From positions 1-64,000 of the forward strand of contig CAVONI010000008.1 in the NCBI GenBank assembly GCA_963697285.1: DNA of 64,000 nt, given 5' to 3'. This DNA comes from JAEUQQ01 sp963697285 (lineage in GTDB: Bacteria > Acidobacteriota > Vicinamibacteria > Vicinamibacterales > JAFNAJ01). How positions within the stretch are numbered: position 1 is the first letter of the stretch; every line of letters begins with the position of its first letter. Made by a program: the position numbers and the translations under genes. Shown in pieces: positions 9,189-18,430 of the stretch. Below the pieces are notes generated by a model. The model searched no databases and had not been told where the DNA came from. It saw only the letters and a list, made by a program, of their open reading frames with translations.

Positions 9189-11774
9189 CTAGCGCATGGC
9201 GCCGGAGACGACAAACAACGTTGAAGGCAGGCTCGTGTAGTTGTAGACGTAGCCTCGGCCGTCGTCGATCCAGTCCATCACGTACATCAGGGCGACACCA
9301 CCGAGCCCCTCCGGTGCGAGCCGGCCGACGACCGTACGCTCGCCCGTCGCGAGGTCGACACGCTCCACGACCGCGGGCACATCGAGCCCGCGTTGCACGT
9401 AAATCGATCGGCTGTCACGACTCCATGCGATCCGCCGGTCGGCGGGATGCAGCGCCTTGACCGGGCGGGCCGGGCCGCCGTCGGTGGACGACAGCTGCAG
9501 TGAGCCATCCCGCTCGATCAGCAACAGCGTCTTCCCGTCTGGCGCAAGCGACGCCAGCACACCCTCAGGCGTCAGGGCCCTGGGCGCTGACCCCTCCAGG
9601 CCCTGCTCGTAGCAGCGCGGTGCGCGCGAAGCCTCCGAGCCGCAGACGAGCAGCCGCCGGCTGTCTGGGAACCACTCGGCCGACGTGTAGCTGGTGATCG
9701 TCCCCGCCGGAATTCGCGTGAGCTTGCCGGCCCCGGTCGGGAAGAGCACGAGTTCCGCGGGCGTCGAAAGCAAGGCCGACGCCCACTGACCGTCAGGCGA
9801 GAGCTGCTGGGCGTTGCCCTCACCGAGCCTGATCGTCTGCGAGGCGTCGGTCTTCCGCAGCACGACGCCGTAGTCCTTCCCGCCGCCCGCGCCCACATCG
9901 ACCATCAGCAGCCACTGGCCGTCGCGAGACATCGCCCGCGCGCCCGACGACCCGAGCCACGACAGCTCGCGTTCCGCTGTCTGGTCTGGTGCCTTGGCGC
10001 GAACGCCGAGCGAGAGATCCTCGCGAACAGCCAGCCACCGCCCGTCGCGTGCCACGTCATGGACGATGAACCGTCCCGGCACGCCGAACACCGGCTGCGC
10101 CGGCGCGCCGCCCGAGACGGCGACAGACATCGGCTGCAGGATCGATCCGCCGGAGACACTGCCTGAGAACACCACGGCCGCGCCATCCGCGCTCCACGCG
10201 AGACCCTGGAGTCCCCAGAACTCGCCCGCGAGCGTGGTCACGGTGCCCGCACGATCGACCACCTTCACCCACCCACGGTCGTCGAAGCGCCACTGGTGCT
10301 CGAAGAAGGCGACGCGGGTGCCATCGGGCGACACGCGCGGATCGCTCAGGTAGCCACTGGCCTCGTGCAGCGGTGTGCCGGCCGGGTACTCGAGGCGGTC
10401 GCGACCGTTGCCCAGGTCGTGGACGATGGCCATCGACGTCCCGTCGGGCGACCAGTCGGCTTCGCGGACGTCCTCCTGGATCGCGCGTGGCGAACTGCCC
10501 ATCGTCATCCTGGCCAGCGTGCCGGCGTACAGGCGCTGCTCCAGGTGCCGGGCGTTGATGAGCAGCGCCAGCTCGCCGGTCGACGAGATCGACAGCAACT
10601 GCGCATCGGCCACGCCCACCCGCTGCGGCGCCTCGACGTTCGGGTTGATGACGAACAGTTCCGGTACCAGGCCGTGAGGAGCCGCGCTGTAGACGATCGT
10701 CTGGCCATCGGGCATGAACCGGGCGCTGGTGATCGGGAGGCGGTCGAACGTGCGCGGTTGAAAACCGATGACGGGCGATGGCCGGCGCGAGGTCACCACG
10801 CCGAGCATGAACAGGATCGCGCCCGCCAGCACGACGCCGGCTGCCACCGCCGCGAACCGCCACCAGTCGCGGCGCCCCGGCGCGGCCGCGACAGCGGCCA
10901 CCACCGCAGACGATGAGGGCATCGCGACCGACAGCGCCTCGAGGGCGAACGCGATGTCACCCGACGTCTGGAAGCGGTGTGCCGGGTTCTTCTGGAGACA
11001 TCGGCGGATGAGGCGATCGAGGACCGGCGGCACGTCGGCCGGCGCGAGTTCGGCAGGCTCGGTCCTGAGGATCGCGGTGAGCGTTTCGATGACGGAATCG
11101 GCCGAGAATGCGCGGTGCCCGGCGAGCATCTCGTAGAAGATCGCGCCGAACGCGAAGATGTCGGTGCGCGCGTCGGCCGGCTCGCCGCGCACCTGTTCTG
11201 GCGCCATGTAGCCGGCCGTCCCCATGACCGTGCCGGGCATCGTGCCCATCGAGGTCATGGTGTGCCCCTCGTGGTCAGGCAGTCCGGCCGTCTCGGTGAG
11301 CTTGGCCAGGCCGAAGTCGAGGATCTTGGCGCGTCCGTCGGCCGTGACGAAGATGTTCTCGGGCTTCAGGTCGCGATGCACGATGCCGCGCTGGTGGGCG
11401 GCCGACATGCCGCGGGCGGTCTGCATGGCGAGGTCGAGCGCCATGCTGTGCGGCAGCGCGCCGCGCGAGAGCGCTTCGCGCAGCGACTCGCCCTCGAGAA
11501 GCTCCGAGACGACGTAGGGCCCCCACTCGCCGACCCCGACGTCGAACACGGCCACGATGTTGGGATGGTTGAGTGCCGCTGCCGCCCGGGCTTCCTGTTC
11601 GAAGCGCAAGGCGCCGACCGCGTCGCGCGCGAGGCTGGGACGCAGGATCTTGATCGCGACGTCGCGCTTCAGCCGGGCGTCGTGCGCGCGATAGACCTCG
11701 CCCATCCCACCCGCGCCGAGCGGCGCGACAATCTCATAGGGACCGAGGCGGGAGCCGGCTGCGAGGCGCAACAC
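9189..11774 (-). CDS. Transmembrane Ser/Thr protein kinase with WD40/TolB-like C-terminal domain
   Basis: 861 aa. The kinase domain spans about 11-280. It has the glycine loop LGAGGMGEVY, Lys42, the catalytic loop HRDLKPEN (133-140), DFGLAK (153-158) and APEQ at 191. One membrane helix lies at about 308-327, giving a cytoplasmic kinase and an exported C-terminal half. That half has repeated PD40/WD40-type strands (SPDGT, SADGAAV, SPDGQW, APDGKT), so it is a likely beta-propeller sensor. The start is a GTG. The gene is convergent with the protease pair and divergent from the CHAT gene, which puts a signalling kinase among three clan-CD proteins. Its substrates cannot be read from the sequence. 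Confidence 0.85.
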   Translation of the reverse strand: MLRLAAGSRLGPYEIVAPLGAGGMGEVYRAHDARLKRDVAIKILRPSLARDAVGALRFEQEARAAAALNHPNIVAVFDVGVGEWGPYVVSELLEGESLREALSRGALPHSMALDLAMQTARGMSAAHQRGIVHRDLKPENIFVTADGRAKILDFGLAKLTETAGLPDHEGHTMTSMGTMPGTVMGTAGYMAPEQVRGEPADARTDIFAFGAIFYEMLAGHRAFSADSVIETLTAILRTEPAELAPADVPPVLDRLIRRCLQKNPAHRFQTSGDIAFALEALSVAMPSSSAVVAAVAAAPGRRDWWRFAAVAAGVVLAGAILFMLGVVTSRRPSPVIGFQPRTFDRLPITSARFMPDGQTIVYSAAPHGLVPELFVINPNVEAPQRVGVADAQLLSISSTGELALLINARHLEQRLYAGTLARMTMGSSPRAIQEDVREADWSPDGTSMAIVHDLGNGRDRLEYPAGTPLHEASGYLSDPRVSPDGTRVAFFEHQWRFDDRGWVKVVDRAGTVTTLAGEFWGLQGLAWSADGAAVVFSGSVSGGSILQPMSVAVSGGAPAQPVFGVPGRFIVHDVARDGRWLAVREDLSLGVRAKAPDQTAERELSWLGSSGARAMSRDGQWLLMVDVGAGGGKDYGVVLRKTDASQTIRLGEGNAQQLSPDGQWASALLSTPAELVLFPTGAGKLTRIPAGTITSYTSAEWFPDSRRLLVCGSEASRAPRCYEQGLEGSAPRALTPEGVLASLAPDGKTLLLIERDGSLQLSSTDGGPARPVKALHPADRRIAWSRDSRSIYVQRGLDVPAVVERVDLATGERTVVGRLAPEGLGGVALMYVMDWIDDGRGYVYNYTSLPSTLFVVSGAMR

Positions 11775-11812
11775 GTGATTATCCCCGATCCGTCAAGGTA
11801 GACGAGGGCTCC

Positions 11813-11840
11813 TTGACTTGTCCCCGCAAGCGCCGATAAT
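11813..11840 (+). promoter_or_regulatory. Promoter candidate for the CHAT-TPR gene
   Basis: TTGACT (11813-11818) and GATAAT (11835-11840) are separated by 16 bases. This is a good sigma70-like match and gives a leader of roughly 80 nt before the ATG at 11925. Confidence 0.5.
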
Positions 11841-11924
11841 CCCTGCTGAGCTGATCACACCGGTATCGGAGAGCGGCGTGCATGCAGGCGGGGGCGCCGT
11901 CTGCGACGCGACCAAGGAGACTTG

Positions 11925-13814
11925 ATGATCGAGTACGACGACTTCGTCCTCCAGATCGGCCCGCCGATCGACGGATTCCACAGCGTGACGGTGATCAAGT
12001 CGTCTGCCGGCAAGGGCGGCACGGGAAGGTTCCCCGCGTCGTGGCTCGCGCCAGGCGCCCAGCCGGCGGGCGAAGGCACCAGCCAGCGTGGTGTGGCGGC
12101 GACGGCGACCCGGGATGTCCAGATCGACGACAGCGAGGGCATCCCGCCGCCTGCAGAACTCGGCCGCAGGTTGTTCGACGCGCTCTTCACCGACCAGATT
12201 GCCTCGCTCTTCCAACAGAGTTACGGCAAGGCCAGCGCCCGGGGTCGTCGCCTCAGGATTCGCCTCCAGCTCAACGTCGAGAACGCGAGCATCGCCCCGC
12301 TCGCCACCATTCCGTGGGAACTCATGTACCGGCACGACAGGCGCGAGTTCCTCGTCCTGTCGGCCGACACGACGCTCGTCCGCTCACTGGATGTCCCGAC
12401 CGGCGAGTGGGACGTGCCGGAGATCACCGGACCGATCCGGGTGCTCTTCGTCATGGCCAACCCACGGGGCGATCTCAATCTCAAGGCCGAACGCGCCGAG
12501 ATCGAGGCGCGCCTGGCCCTCGACCAGCAGCGCGACCAGCCGGCGGGCGCCACCCCGAACCTCCGGCCGATCGTCGCCGAGTTCCTCGAGGACGCGACTT
12601 TCGCAGCGCTCGAGGATCGCCTGCGCGACAGCGACTACCACATCATCCACTTCATGGGGCATGGCGCCTTCGACGAGCGGCAACAGGGACACCTCCTGTT
12701 CCACGACGGGATGCGGTCGGGCGCCGACCTCGCCGAAGTCCTGCGACGCGAGCGGATGACGCGCCTCGTCACGCTGAATGCCTGCCGCACCGCGGAAGGA
12801 TCGGCCAACGCCGACGCCGACCCCTTTGCAGGCGTGGCGGCAGCGCTCGTGATGGCCGGCGTGCCTGCAGTGGTGGCGATGCAGTTCCCGGTCAGCGACA
12901 CGGCCGCGATTGCCTTTTCGGCACGGCTCTACTCGGAACTCGGGCGCGGCGAGCCGCTCGAGGATGCGGTCGACTCCGGTCGCCGGCGCATCAAGGCCCT
13001 GGCGCCGGATCAGCGCGAGTGGGCCACGCCAGTCCTTTTCCTGAGCGGTGCGCCGCCGTTCCGCGAGCTGGTGTTCAACGTGCCCACGGAAGTGCGACCC
13101 CTGGCGCCGCCAGTTCCGTCGCCGATTCCACCGCCGCCGCAGCCGCGCTCGCCGTTCCGCACGCTGGTGATCGGTGCCGTGCTGGGGATGCTCGCGCTCG
13201 TCATCGCCTTCATCGTCTTCGCGGTCAGCATCGCCGACGAGACGCCCGACGGAGCCGTGACGGCGCCCTCCTCAGACACAGCCCCGACGACGGCCACTGA
13301 CGCAGCTCCCGACCTGCGGGAACCGGCGCAACCCGACAACAGTGCTGCACCGCTCGACGAGGAACAGGTGCGCACGCTGCAGGCGCAAGCCGAGCAGCAC
13401 CCGGACGATCCCGATCCGCGAACGCAGCTTGGGATGCTGTACTTCAACGCCAGGCGATATCCGCAGGCGGTGTCGTGGCACGAGCAGGCCCTCGCACTGC
13501 GGCCGAACGATCCCGACGTCTCGACCAACCTGGGCATGGCGTACGGTGCCGCGGGTCAAGCCGACAGGGCGCTGGAGCAGTTCAAGCACTCGCTGTCGCT
13601 CAACGACAAGCACACCCGGACGTTGCTGCAGGTGGGATTCGTCTACGCGTTCAGCAAGGATGATCTGCCGAGCGCGCAGCGCGCGTGGGACCAGTTGCTG
13701 ACCATCAATCCGAATGGCATCGACGCGCAGTGGGTGAGACACTACCGCACGATGCTCGCGGGGGCGTTGCCGCCGGGCGCCACGCCGGCAGGGCCGACGG
13801 CGGACGTCAGGTAG
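11925..13814 (+). CDS. CHAT-domain protein with membrane helix and TPR repeats
   Basis: 629 aa. The CHAT (caspase HetF associated with TPR) protease-like domain covers about 75-385: TIPWELMY at 128-135, His246 in HFMGHGAF, and Cys287 in TLNACRTAEG form the expected dyad. A proline-rich linker precedes one membrane helix (about 413-435). The last 140 residues contain at least three TPRs (LGMLYFNARRYPQAVSWHEQ and the units after it). The TPR part would lie across the membrane from CHAT. The ATG at 11925 is chosen over the TTG at 11922 because AAGGAG lies 5 bases upstream. CHAT proteins are proteases or signalling scaffolds, including in Craspase- and gasdermin-type defence. A link to the caspase/clostripain pair 3 kb upstream is inference. 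Confidence 0.85.
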   Translation: MIEYDDFVLQIGPPIDGFHSVTVIKSSAGKGGTGRFPASWLAPGAQPAGEGTSQRGVAATATRDVQIDDSEGIPPPAELGRRLFDALFTDQIASLFQQSYGKASARGRRLRIRLQLNVENASIAPLATIPWELMYRHDRREFLVLSADTTLVRSLDVPTGEWDVPEITGPIRVLFVMANPRGDLNLKAERAEIEARLALDQQRDQPAGATPNLRPIVAEFLEDATFAALEDRLRDSDYHIIHFMGHGAFDERQQGHLLFHDGMRSGADLAEVLRRERMTRLVTLNACRTAEGSANADADPFAGVAAALVMAGVPAVVAMQFPVSDTAAIAFSARLYSELGRGEPLEDAVDSGRRRIKALAPDQREWATPVLFLSGAPPFRELVFNVPTEVRPLAPPVPSPIPPPPQPRSPFRTLVIGAVLGMLALVIAFIVFAVSIADETPDGAVTAPSSDTAPTTATDAAPDLREPAQPDNSAAPLDEEQVRTLQAQAEQHPDDPDPRTQLGMLYFNARRYPQAVSWHEQALALRPNDPDVSTNLGMAYGAAGQADRALEQFKHSLSLNDKHTRTLLQVGFVYAFSKDDLPSAQRAWDQLLTINPNGIDAQWVRHYRTMLAGALPPGATPAGPTADVR

Positions 13815-13836
13815 GGCTCCCTCACTGGTCGGGAAA

Positions 13837-13849
13837 CACTCCCGGAGTG
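13837..13849. repeat. 13-bp near-palindrome, left copy
   Basis: CACTCCCGGAGTG lies between the convergent CHAT and M24 genes. Its exact reverse complement is at 17016-17028, on the other side of the M24-GGT operon. It may be a terminator or a protein-binding site. Confidence 0.45.
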
Positions 13850-13853
13850 GTTG

Positions 13854-15059
13854 TTACGGTGACCCGACCAGGTACAACTGCTCCTGGGGCCGCGACAGGT
13901 ACTCGCAGCCCGTGGCAGTCACGGCCACGATCTCTTCGCACGTCGCGATGCCGTGTCCCTCGACCGGAAGGCGCGGCTCGAGGGTGTAGCACTGGTGCTC
14001 CTCCACGAGCAGCTCGGGCAGGTTCCCGTAGCGCTCCCAGCGCGGGCACAGCACGCCGGCGCCGTCGTGCGCCGTTCGGCCCACCTGGTGACCCAGGGCA
14101 TGAGGGTATTCCGGATAGCCGCGGTCGGTGATGCAGCGGCGCGCCACTGCATCCACGTCTCCGCCCTTCACCCCCGGCTTCAGGGCAGCGGCTCCGGCGC
14201 GTATCGAGGCGAGGATGGTGTCGAAGCCGCGTTGAACGGCAGCAGGCGCCTCGGTCTCGCCTTCGCGCAGGAAGTACCACGTGCGCTGGAGGTCAGACAC
14301 GTAGTCGTCCTTCTTCACGCCGAAGTCGGTGTTCATGATGTGACCCGGCTCGATGCGCCGGTCGGTGGGCCCGGCGTGGGCCCCGGCGCTCTCGGGACCC
14401 GTGAACACCGCGGGGCAGTGGTCGGGATCCCACGCGAGGCTCAAGGTGGTGTCCCTCGCCATCTCCTCGAGGATGAAGCCCGCGACCTGCTTCTCGGTGA
14501 GCCCCACCTTCAGCCTGGGCGTGAGGGCGTCATAGATCCGCACCGTCGCCTCGCAGGCCGCCTGGATCCGCGCGCGCTCGGTTGCCGACTTCCGCCCGCG
14601 CAGGGCAGACACGATGCGCTGGCTGCTCTCGAGCCGCTCGGCGTACGGCGTGCCGGCGAGCGCCTTCACGAGCGTCAGGTACATGCCGTGCGTCATGCCG
14701 TCCGACATGGCATCGTCGAGGCTGAAGTTGACGGCGATGCGCTTGGGGTCGAGACGTTCCAGTGTCTTGCGCAGGTCGCCCGAGACGCCGCCGACGTACC
14801 CGACGATGTCGCGGTAGTGGCCGGCCATCTCGGTCGCGGCCCGATCGAGGCTGCCGACGATGGCGATGCGGTCGCCGTGTGGGGTCAGCACGAACGCCGA
14901 CTGCCATGTGACGTTGGTCCCCACGACCAGGTCGAAGCAGGGATCGTGCACCGTGTGTGATTCCCTGGCGAACAGGAGCCACGCGTCGACGCCGACCTCC
15001 TTCAGGATGTCGGGCACCTGCGCCAGTTTCTCGTCCACCATCGGGTTTCGGCTGGTCAT
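13854..15059 (-). CDS. M24-family metallopeptidase (Xaa-Pro peptidase-like)
   Basis: 401 aa from the ATG at 15059. A purine-rich GAGGAA lies just upstream of it. The N-terminal half is the creatinase-like domain. The C-terminal pita-bread fold shows metal-ligand positions of the family: the Asp in MNTDFGVK, the Asp in YVSDLQRTW, the His in HALGHQVGR, the Glu in TLEPRL and the Glu in ATCEEIV. It would be a cytoplasmic aminopeptidase removing residues before proline, or a related hydrolase. It lies 17 bp downstream of the gamma-glutamyltransferase gene on the same strand. Together they suggest a peptide or glutathione salvage unit, which is inference. Confidence 0.8.
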   Translation of the reverse strand: MTSRNPMVDEKLAQVPDILKEVGVDAWLLFARESHTVHDPCFDLVVGTNVTWQSAFVLTPHGDRIAIVGSLDRAATEMAGHYRDIVGYVGGVSGDLRKTLERLDPKRIAVNFSLDDAMSDGMTHGMYLTLVKALAGTPYAERLESSQRIVSALRGRKSATERARIQAACEATVRIYDALTPRLKVGLTEKQVAGFILEEMARDTTLSLAWDPDHCPAVFTGPESAGAHAGPTDRRIEPGHIMNTDFGVKKDDYVSDLQRTWYFLREGETEAPAAVQRGFDTILASIRAGAAALKPGVKGGDVDAVARRCITDRGYPEYPHALGHQVGRTAHDGAGVLCPRWERYGNLPELLVEEHQCYTLEPRLPVEGHGIATCEEIVAVTATGCEYLSRPQEQLYLVGSP

Positions 15060-15076
15060 GACCGTTCCTCGAACAC

Positions 15077-16943
15077 TCACCACCCCACGGCCTGACCATC
15101 TTTGCGATGGTCGGATCCCGCGCGGTAAACGCCGTTCACGGGACGATCGTCGGTGAACCACTGGCGATCGAACGTGGGCGCAGGCATCCGCGGATCTGGC
15201 GTGAACAGGATGCCCTGGTACCCGCCCACCGCCCCGCCGCCGACGGCGCGCACGTCGTGTCCCTTCGCACTCAGTGCCGCCCCGACGAGCGCGAAGAGGT
15301 TGGGCTCGAGCGACAGCATGTTCGTGGCCTGGTTGTGGGTGAAGCGCGCGGCATCGGTCGTCATCTGGACGTTCATGCCGTGATCGATCAGGTTGAGCAT
15401 GTGCTGCGCGTGCGTCTCGGGCTGCACGCTGCCGCCCATGTTGCCGAAGCCCATCACCGGCTGCCCGTTCTGCATCACGAAGCCGGCGATGATGGTGTGG
15501 AACGGCCGCTTGCGCGGGCGCGACCAGGTTGGGGCTCTTCGGATCCAGCGAGAAGGCCGAGCCGCGGTTGTGCAGGACGAAGCCGTACGGCGCGACCGTC
15601 GCGCGGCTGCCGTAGACGCTGAACACGCTGTGGACGAGTGACACCATGTTGCCCCAGCGGTCAGCTGTCGTCAGGTAGATCGTTCCGCCGTCGGGGCCCG
15701 TCGCCGATCCGGTCTTCGATGCCACGTTCGGGTTGATCCGATCGCAGAGCGTGGCGGCGTGGGTCTTCGAGAGCAGGCGCTCGACAGGCACCGATGCGAA
15801 CTTGGGATCGGCGTTGTTGGCCAGCAGGTCGGCATAGGCGAGCTTCTTGGCCTCGACCACCAGGTGCCAGTACATCGGGTGCGACGGGCCGAGCGCAGAG
15901 AGGTTCATCCCGAGTTTCGGCACGCAGACCTCGAGGATGTTCAGCATCTCGAGTGCGGCCATCCCCTGCCCGGGCGGAGGCAACTGGAACACGTCGTAGC
16001 CGTGGTAGCTCGTCGAGATGGGCTCGACCCACTCCGACTGGAACTCCGCGAGGTCGGCAGCCGCCATGACGCCGCCGCCCGCCTGGACCTTCTTCACGAT
16101 CGCGTCGGCGATTTCACCCTTGTAGAACGCGTCGCGTCCCTGCTGCTGGATCGCGCGCAGCGCCTTCGCCAGAGCGGGGTTGCTGATGATGCTGTAGAGA
16201 TCCGGCACGCGATCGCCCGCCAGGAACGTCGCTCTGGAATCGGCATCGGCCCTGAGGCCGTTGGCGGCGCCGCGCAGGTCGGCATGGCGACGCTCGGCAA
16301 GTCCCCACCCCTCTTCGGCGATGCGCGCGGCGCGTTCGAAGGTCTCCTTGAACGTCATCGAGCCGAAGCGCGTGAGCAACGCGTCGTAGCCCGACACCGC
16401 ACCTGGCACCGTGGCGGCGTTGACGCCGCTGCCCGGGACGGCCTTCACGCCGAGCTTTCCCGTGAAGAACTCGGGCGTCCATCCGGTGGGTGCCCACCCG
16501 GCGGAGTTGAGGGCGTAGAGTTTCCTGTCTTTCGCCACGTAGACGAGCGCGAAGAGGTCGCCGCCTATGCCCGTGTCGTTCTGCGACGTCACGTCGAGCA
16601 CCGCACCGGCGGCGACCGCCGCATCGATGGCGTTGCCGCCCTGCCGCAGGATGTCGAGCCCCGCCTGCGCCGCGAGCGGGTCGCTGGTGGCGACGATGCC
16701 GTGACGGGCGAGGACCTCGGAGCGGCCCTGCGCGAGCCAGCCCTGCGCGCGCGAGCCCGGAACGGCCGTGACCGTGGCGCTCGGCTGAGGTGTGTCGTTC
16801 GACGGTCGTCCGAACGGATGGGCCGACTGGGCGAGGCCGGTGGCGACCCATGTGCCGAGCGCCACTGACGTGACGATGACGGTGGCGCGGGTGGCGCGCG
16901 CGATGCGCGTCGTGCAGCGTGAGGCAATCGCGGGCGGTGTCAT
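15077..16943 (-). CDS. Gamma-glutamyltransferase-family hydrolase, frame broken once
   Basis: About 621 aa if intact. The start is an ATG at 16943 and a hydrophobic segment near residues 20-40 (VIVTSVALGTWVATGLAQ) is a signal or anchor. Family motifs are GIVATSDPLAAQAGLDILRQ, IDAAVAAGAVL and NDTGIGGD. The maturation site reads GGTIYLTTADRWGN, where a Thr would be the N-terminal nucleophile of the small subunit. One extra base near 15514-15520 shifts the frame after NLVAP; the family sequence resumes in the next frame as RPFHTIIAGFVMQNGQPVMG and runs to 15077. Ntn-type enzymes of this family cleave gamma-glutamyl bonds in the periplasm. Sequence error rather than decay is likely because both halves are well kept. 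Confidence 0.75.
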
Positions 16944-17015
16944 GTGTCCCTCCGGGGAGTGCGGCACATCATCGCGTACTCGGCGGCCCCATGAGGCTGG
17001 CACCGCACCGCAAAG

Positions 17016-17028
17016 CACTCCGGGAGTG
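17016..17028. repeat. 13-bp near-palindrome, right copy
   Basis: CACTCCGGGAGTG is the reverse complement of 13837-13849. It lies in the 330-bp divergent region between the GGT and PEP-CTERM genes. Apart from this and the promoter candidate at 17137 I see nothing else in that region. Confidence 0.45.
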
Positions 17029-17136
17029 ACTTGCGGCGGGGGGCTCGATGTACGTCCGTGGAGCGCCGTTATTCTTCCTGTTGGAGGTCTTTCAGACCTG
17101 GCGCGCTCAGGTGGTGAAGTCAGGAATCCTGCTGTT

Positions 17137-17166
17137 TTGGCGAAAATGCGTATATTTCTGCATATT
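17137..17166 (+). promoter_or_regulatory. Promoter candidate in an AT-rich patch before the PEP-CTERM gene
   Basis: TTGGCG (17137-17142) and CATATT (17161-17166) are 18 bases apart, inside the most AT-rich stretch of the neighbourhood. This suggests the start of the transcript for the gene at 17274. Confidence 0.35.
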
Positions 17167-17273
17167 CCCGAGCAGGAGGCCGCCGAGGGTCGAGATGGCA
17201 CCGTAATTGCTTACGCAGCGGCCCTGCACCGCAAGCTTCTCAACATCCTGTGCTGGGTTATCCCGGAGAGCCT

Positions 17274-18362
17274 ATGACTGCCACGTCCGTGTCTCGTTTG
17301 TGTCGCCGCGCTGCCGTGCTGGCGGCCCTCATCGTCTCGCTCGGCGCATCGCCTGCCCGCGCTGCCCTGATCTTCACGTTGACGCCGACAGGCAATGCGA
17401 ATGCTGACGCCGGCTTCCAGCGGGCAGCAAACTACTGGTCGAGCATCTACAGCGACTCGATCACCGTGAACATCACGAGCGGCTTTGCCGCTCTCGGGCC
17501 GGGCATCCTGGGACAAGCAGGTTCAACCTATTTCGGTACGACCTTCTCGGTTATGAAGGCGGCGCTGACCGCCGATGCGACCAGTGCAGACGACGCCACG
17601 ATGGTGGCTGGCCTGCCAGGCGGCACGACCTACAGCCGGTACATCAATGGCACGAGCACCTCGGGCGGGGCCGCCCACGTGCAGACGAACATTTCGTCGA
17701 TGCGCATGACGAACGCGAATGCGAAGGCGATAGGGCTCCTGGCTGCCAACAACGCGGCACAGGATGCGGCCATCACCTTCAGCAGCAACTTCAACTTCGA
17801 CTTCGATCCGAGCGACGGCATCACCGCGGGGTTCTATGACTTCGTCGGCATCGCGATCCACGAGCTCGGCCATGCCATGGGTTTCACCAGCGGCGTCGAC
17901 GTCCTCGACGGCAACAGCCCCCCGGTGAACGGTCCGTTCACCGACACACAGTTCTCGCCGTTCACGACACTGCTCGACTTCACCCGCTGCTCGCAGACGA
18001 GCGAGGCCGCCGGTGCCGACATCGATTGGAGAATCGGGACGGCAGCGAAGGACTTCGCGATCGACGGCAACTGCGGCGGCTCCGCCCTCGTCACCAACGC
18101 CTGGTCGACCGGCGTGTTTTTTGGCGACGGCAGGCAGGCAAGCCACTGGAAGGACGGTCTCGGCCTGGGCATCATGGATCCCACGGCTGTGCCGCCAGGC
18201 AGCGCGAATGTCGTCACCGCGCTCGACATCCAGGCCCTCGACGTGATCGGCTGGACCCGAACGCCCGCCTCCCCGTCGGTGCCGGAACCGGTCAGCATGC
18301 TGTTGCTCGGCATCGGCGTGCTGGGGTTCGGCACACTGCGGCGCCGTCGACAGAACGATTGA
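17274..18362 (+). CDS. PEP-CTERM protein with zinc metalloprotease motif
   Basis: 362 aa from the ATG at 17274, with GGAGAG just upstream. The N-terminal signal peptide ends near ASPARAA. The motif HELGHAMGF is a zincin HExxHxxxF-type zinc site. The C-terminus has VPEP, a hydrophobic stretch (MLLLGIGVLGFGTL) and RRRR: this is the PEP-CTERM sorting signal processed by exosortase, linked to exopolysaccharide-producing Gram-negative bacteria. The protein is therefore exported and probably anchored or released at the cell surface. Its substrate is unknown. A strong terminator follows directly. Confidence 0.85.
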   Translation: MTATSVSRLCRRAAVLAALIVSLGASPARAALIFTLTPTGNANADAGFQRAANYWSSIYSDSITVNITSGFAALGPGILGQAGSTYFGTTFSVMKAALTADATSADDATMVAGLPGGTTYSRYINGTSTSGGAAHVQTNISSMRMTNANAKAIGLLAANNAAQDAAITFSSNFNFDFDPSDGITAGFYDFVGIAIHELGHAMGFTSGVDVLDGNSPPVNGPFTDTQFSPFTTLLDFTRCSQTSEAAGADIDWRIGTAAKDFAIDGNCGGSALVTNAWSTGVFFGDGRQASHWKDGLGLGIMDPTAVPPGSANVVTALDIQALDVIGWTRTPASPSVPEPVSMLLLGIGVLGFGTLRRRRQND

Positions 18363-18385
18363 GACTCCAGCGCTTCTGCATCCCC

Positions 18386-18424
18386 CGCTGGCACGCCATT
18401 GAAGTGTGGCGTGCCAGCGTTTCT
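18386..18424 (+). terminator. Intrinsic terminator of the PEP-CTERM gene
   Basis: A perfect 13-bp inverted repeat, CGCTGGCACGCCA / TGGCGTGCCAGCG, has an 8-nt loop and is followed by TTTCT. It starts 23 bases after the stop codon. Confidence 0.75.
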
Positions 18425-18430
18425 CGTTGC

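Noticed and set aside
13854..17201. A single 1115-residue fusion of gamma-glutamyltransferase and M24 peptidase
   Set aside because: The continuous frame exists only because a +1 shift at about 15517 throws the GGT reading into the M24 frame. The true GGT end is in the other frame at 15077 and the M24 gene has its own start and ribosome site at 15059.
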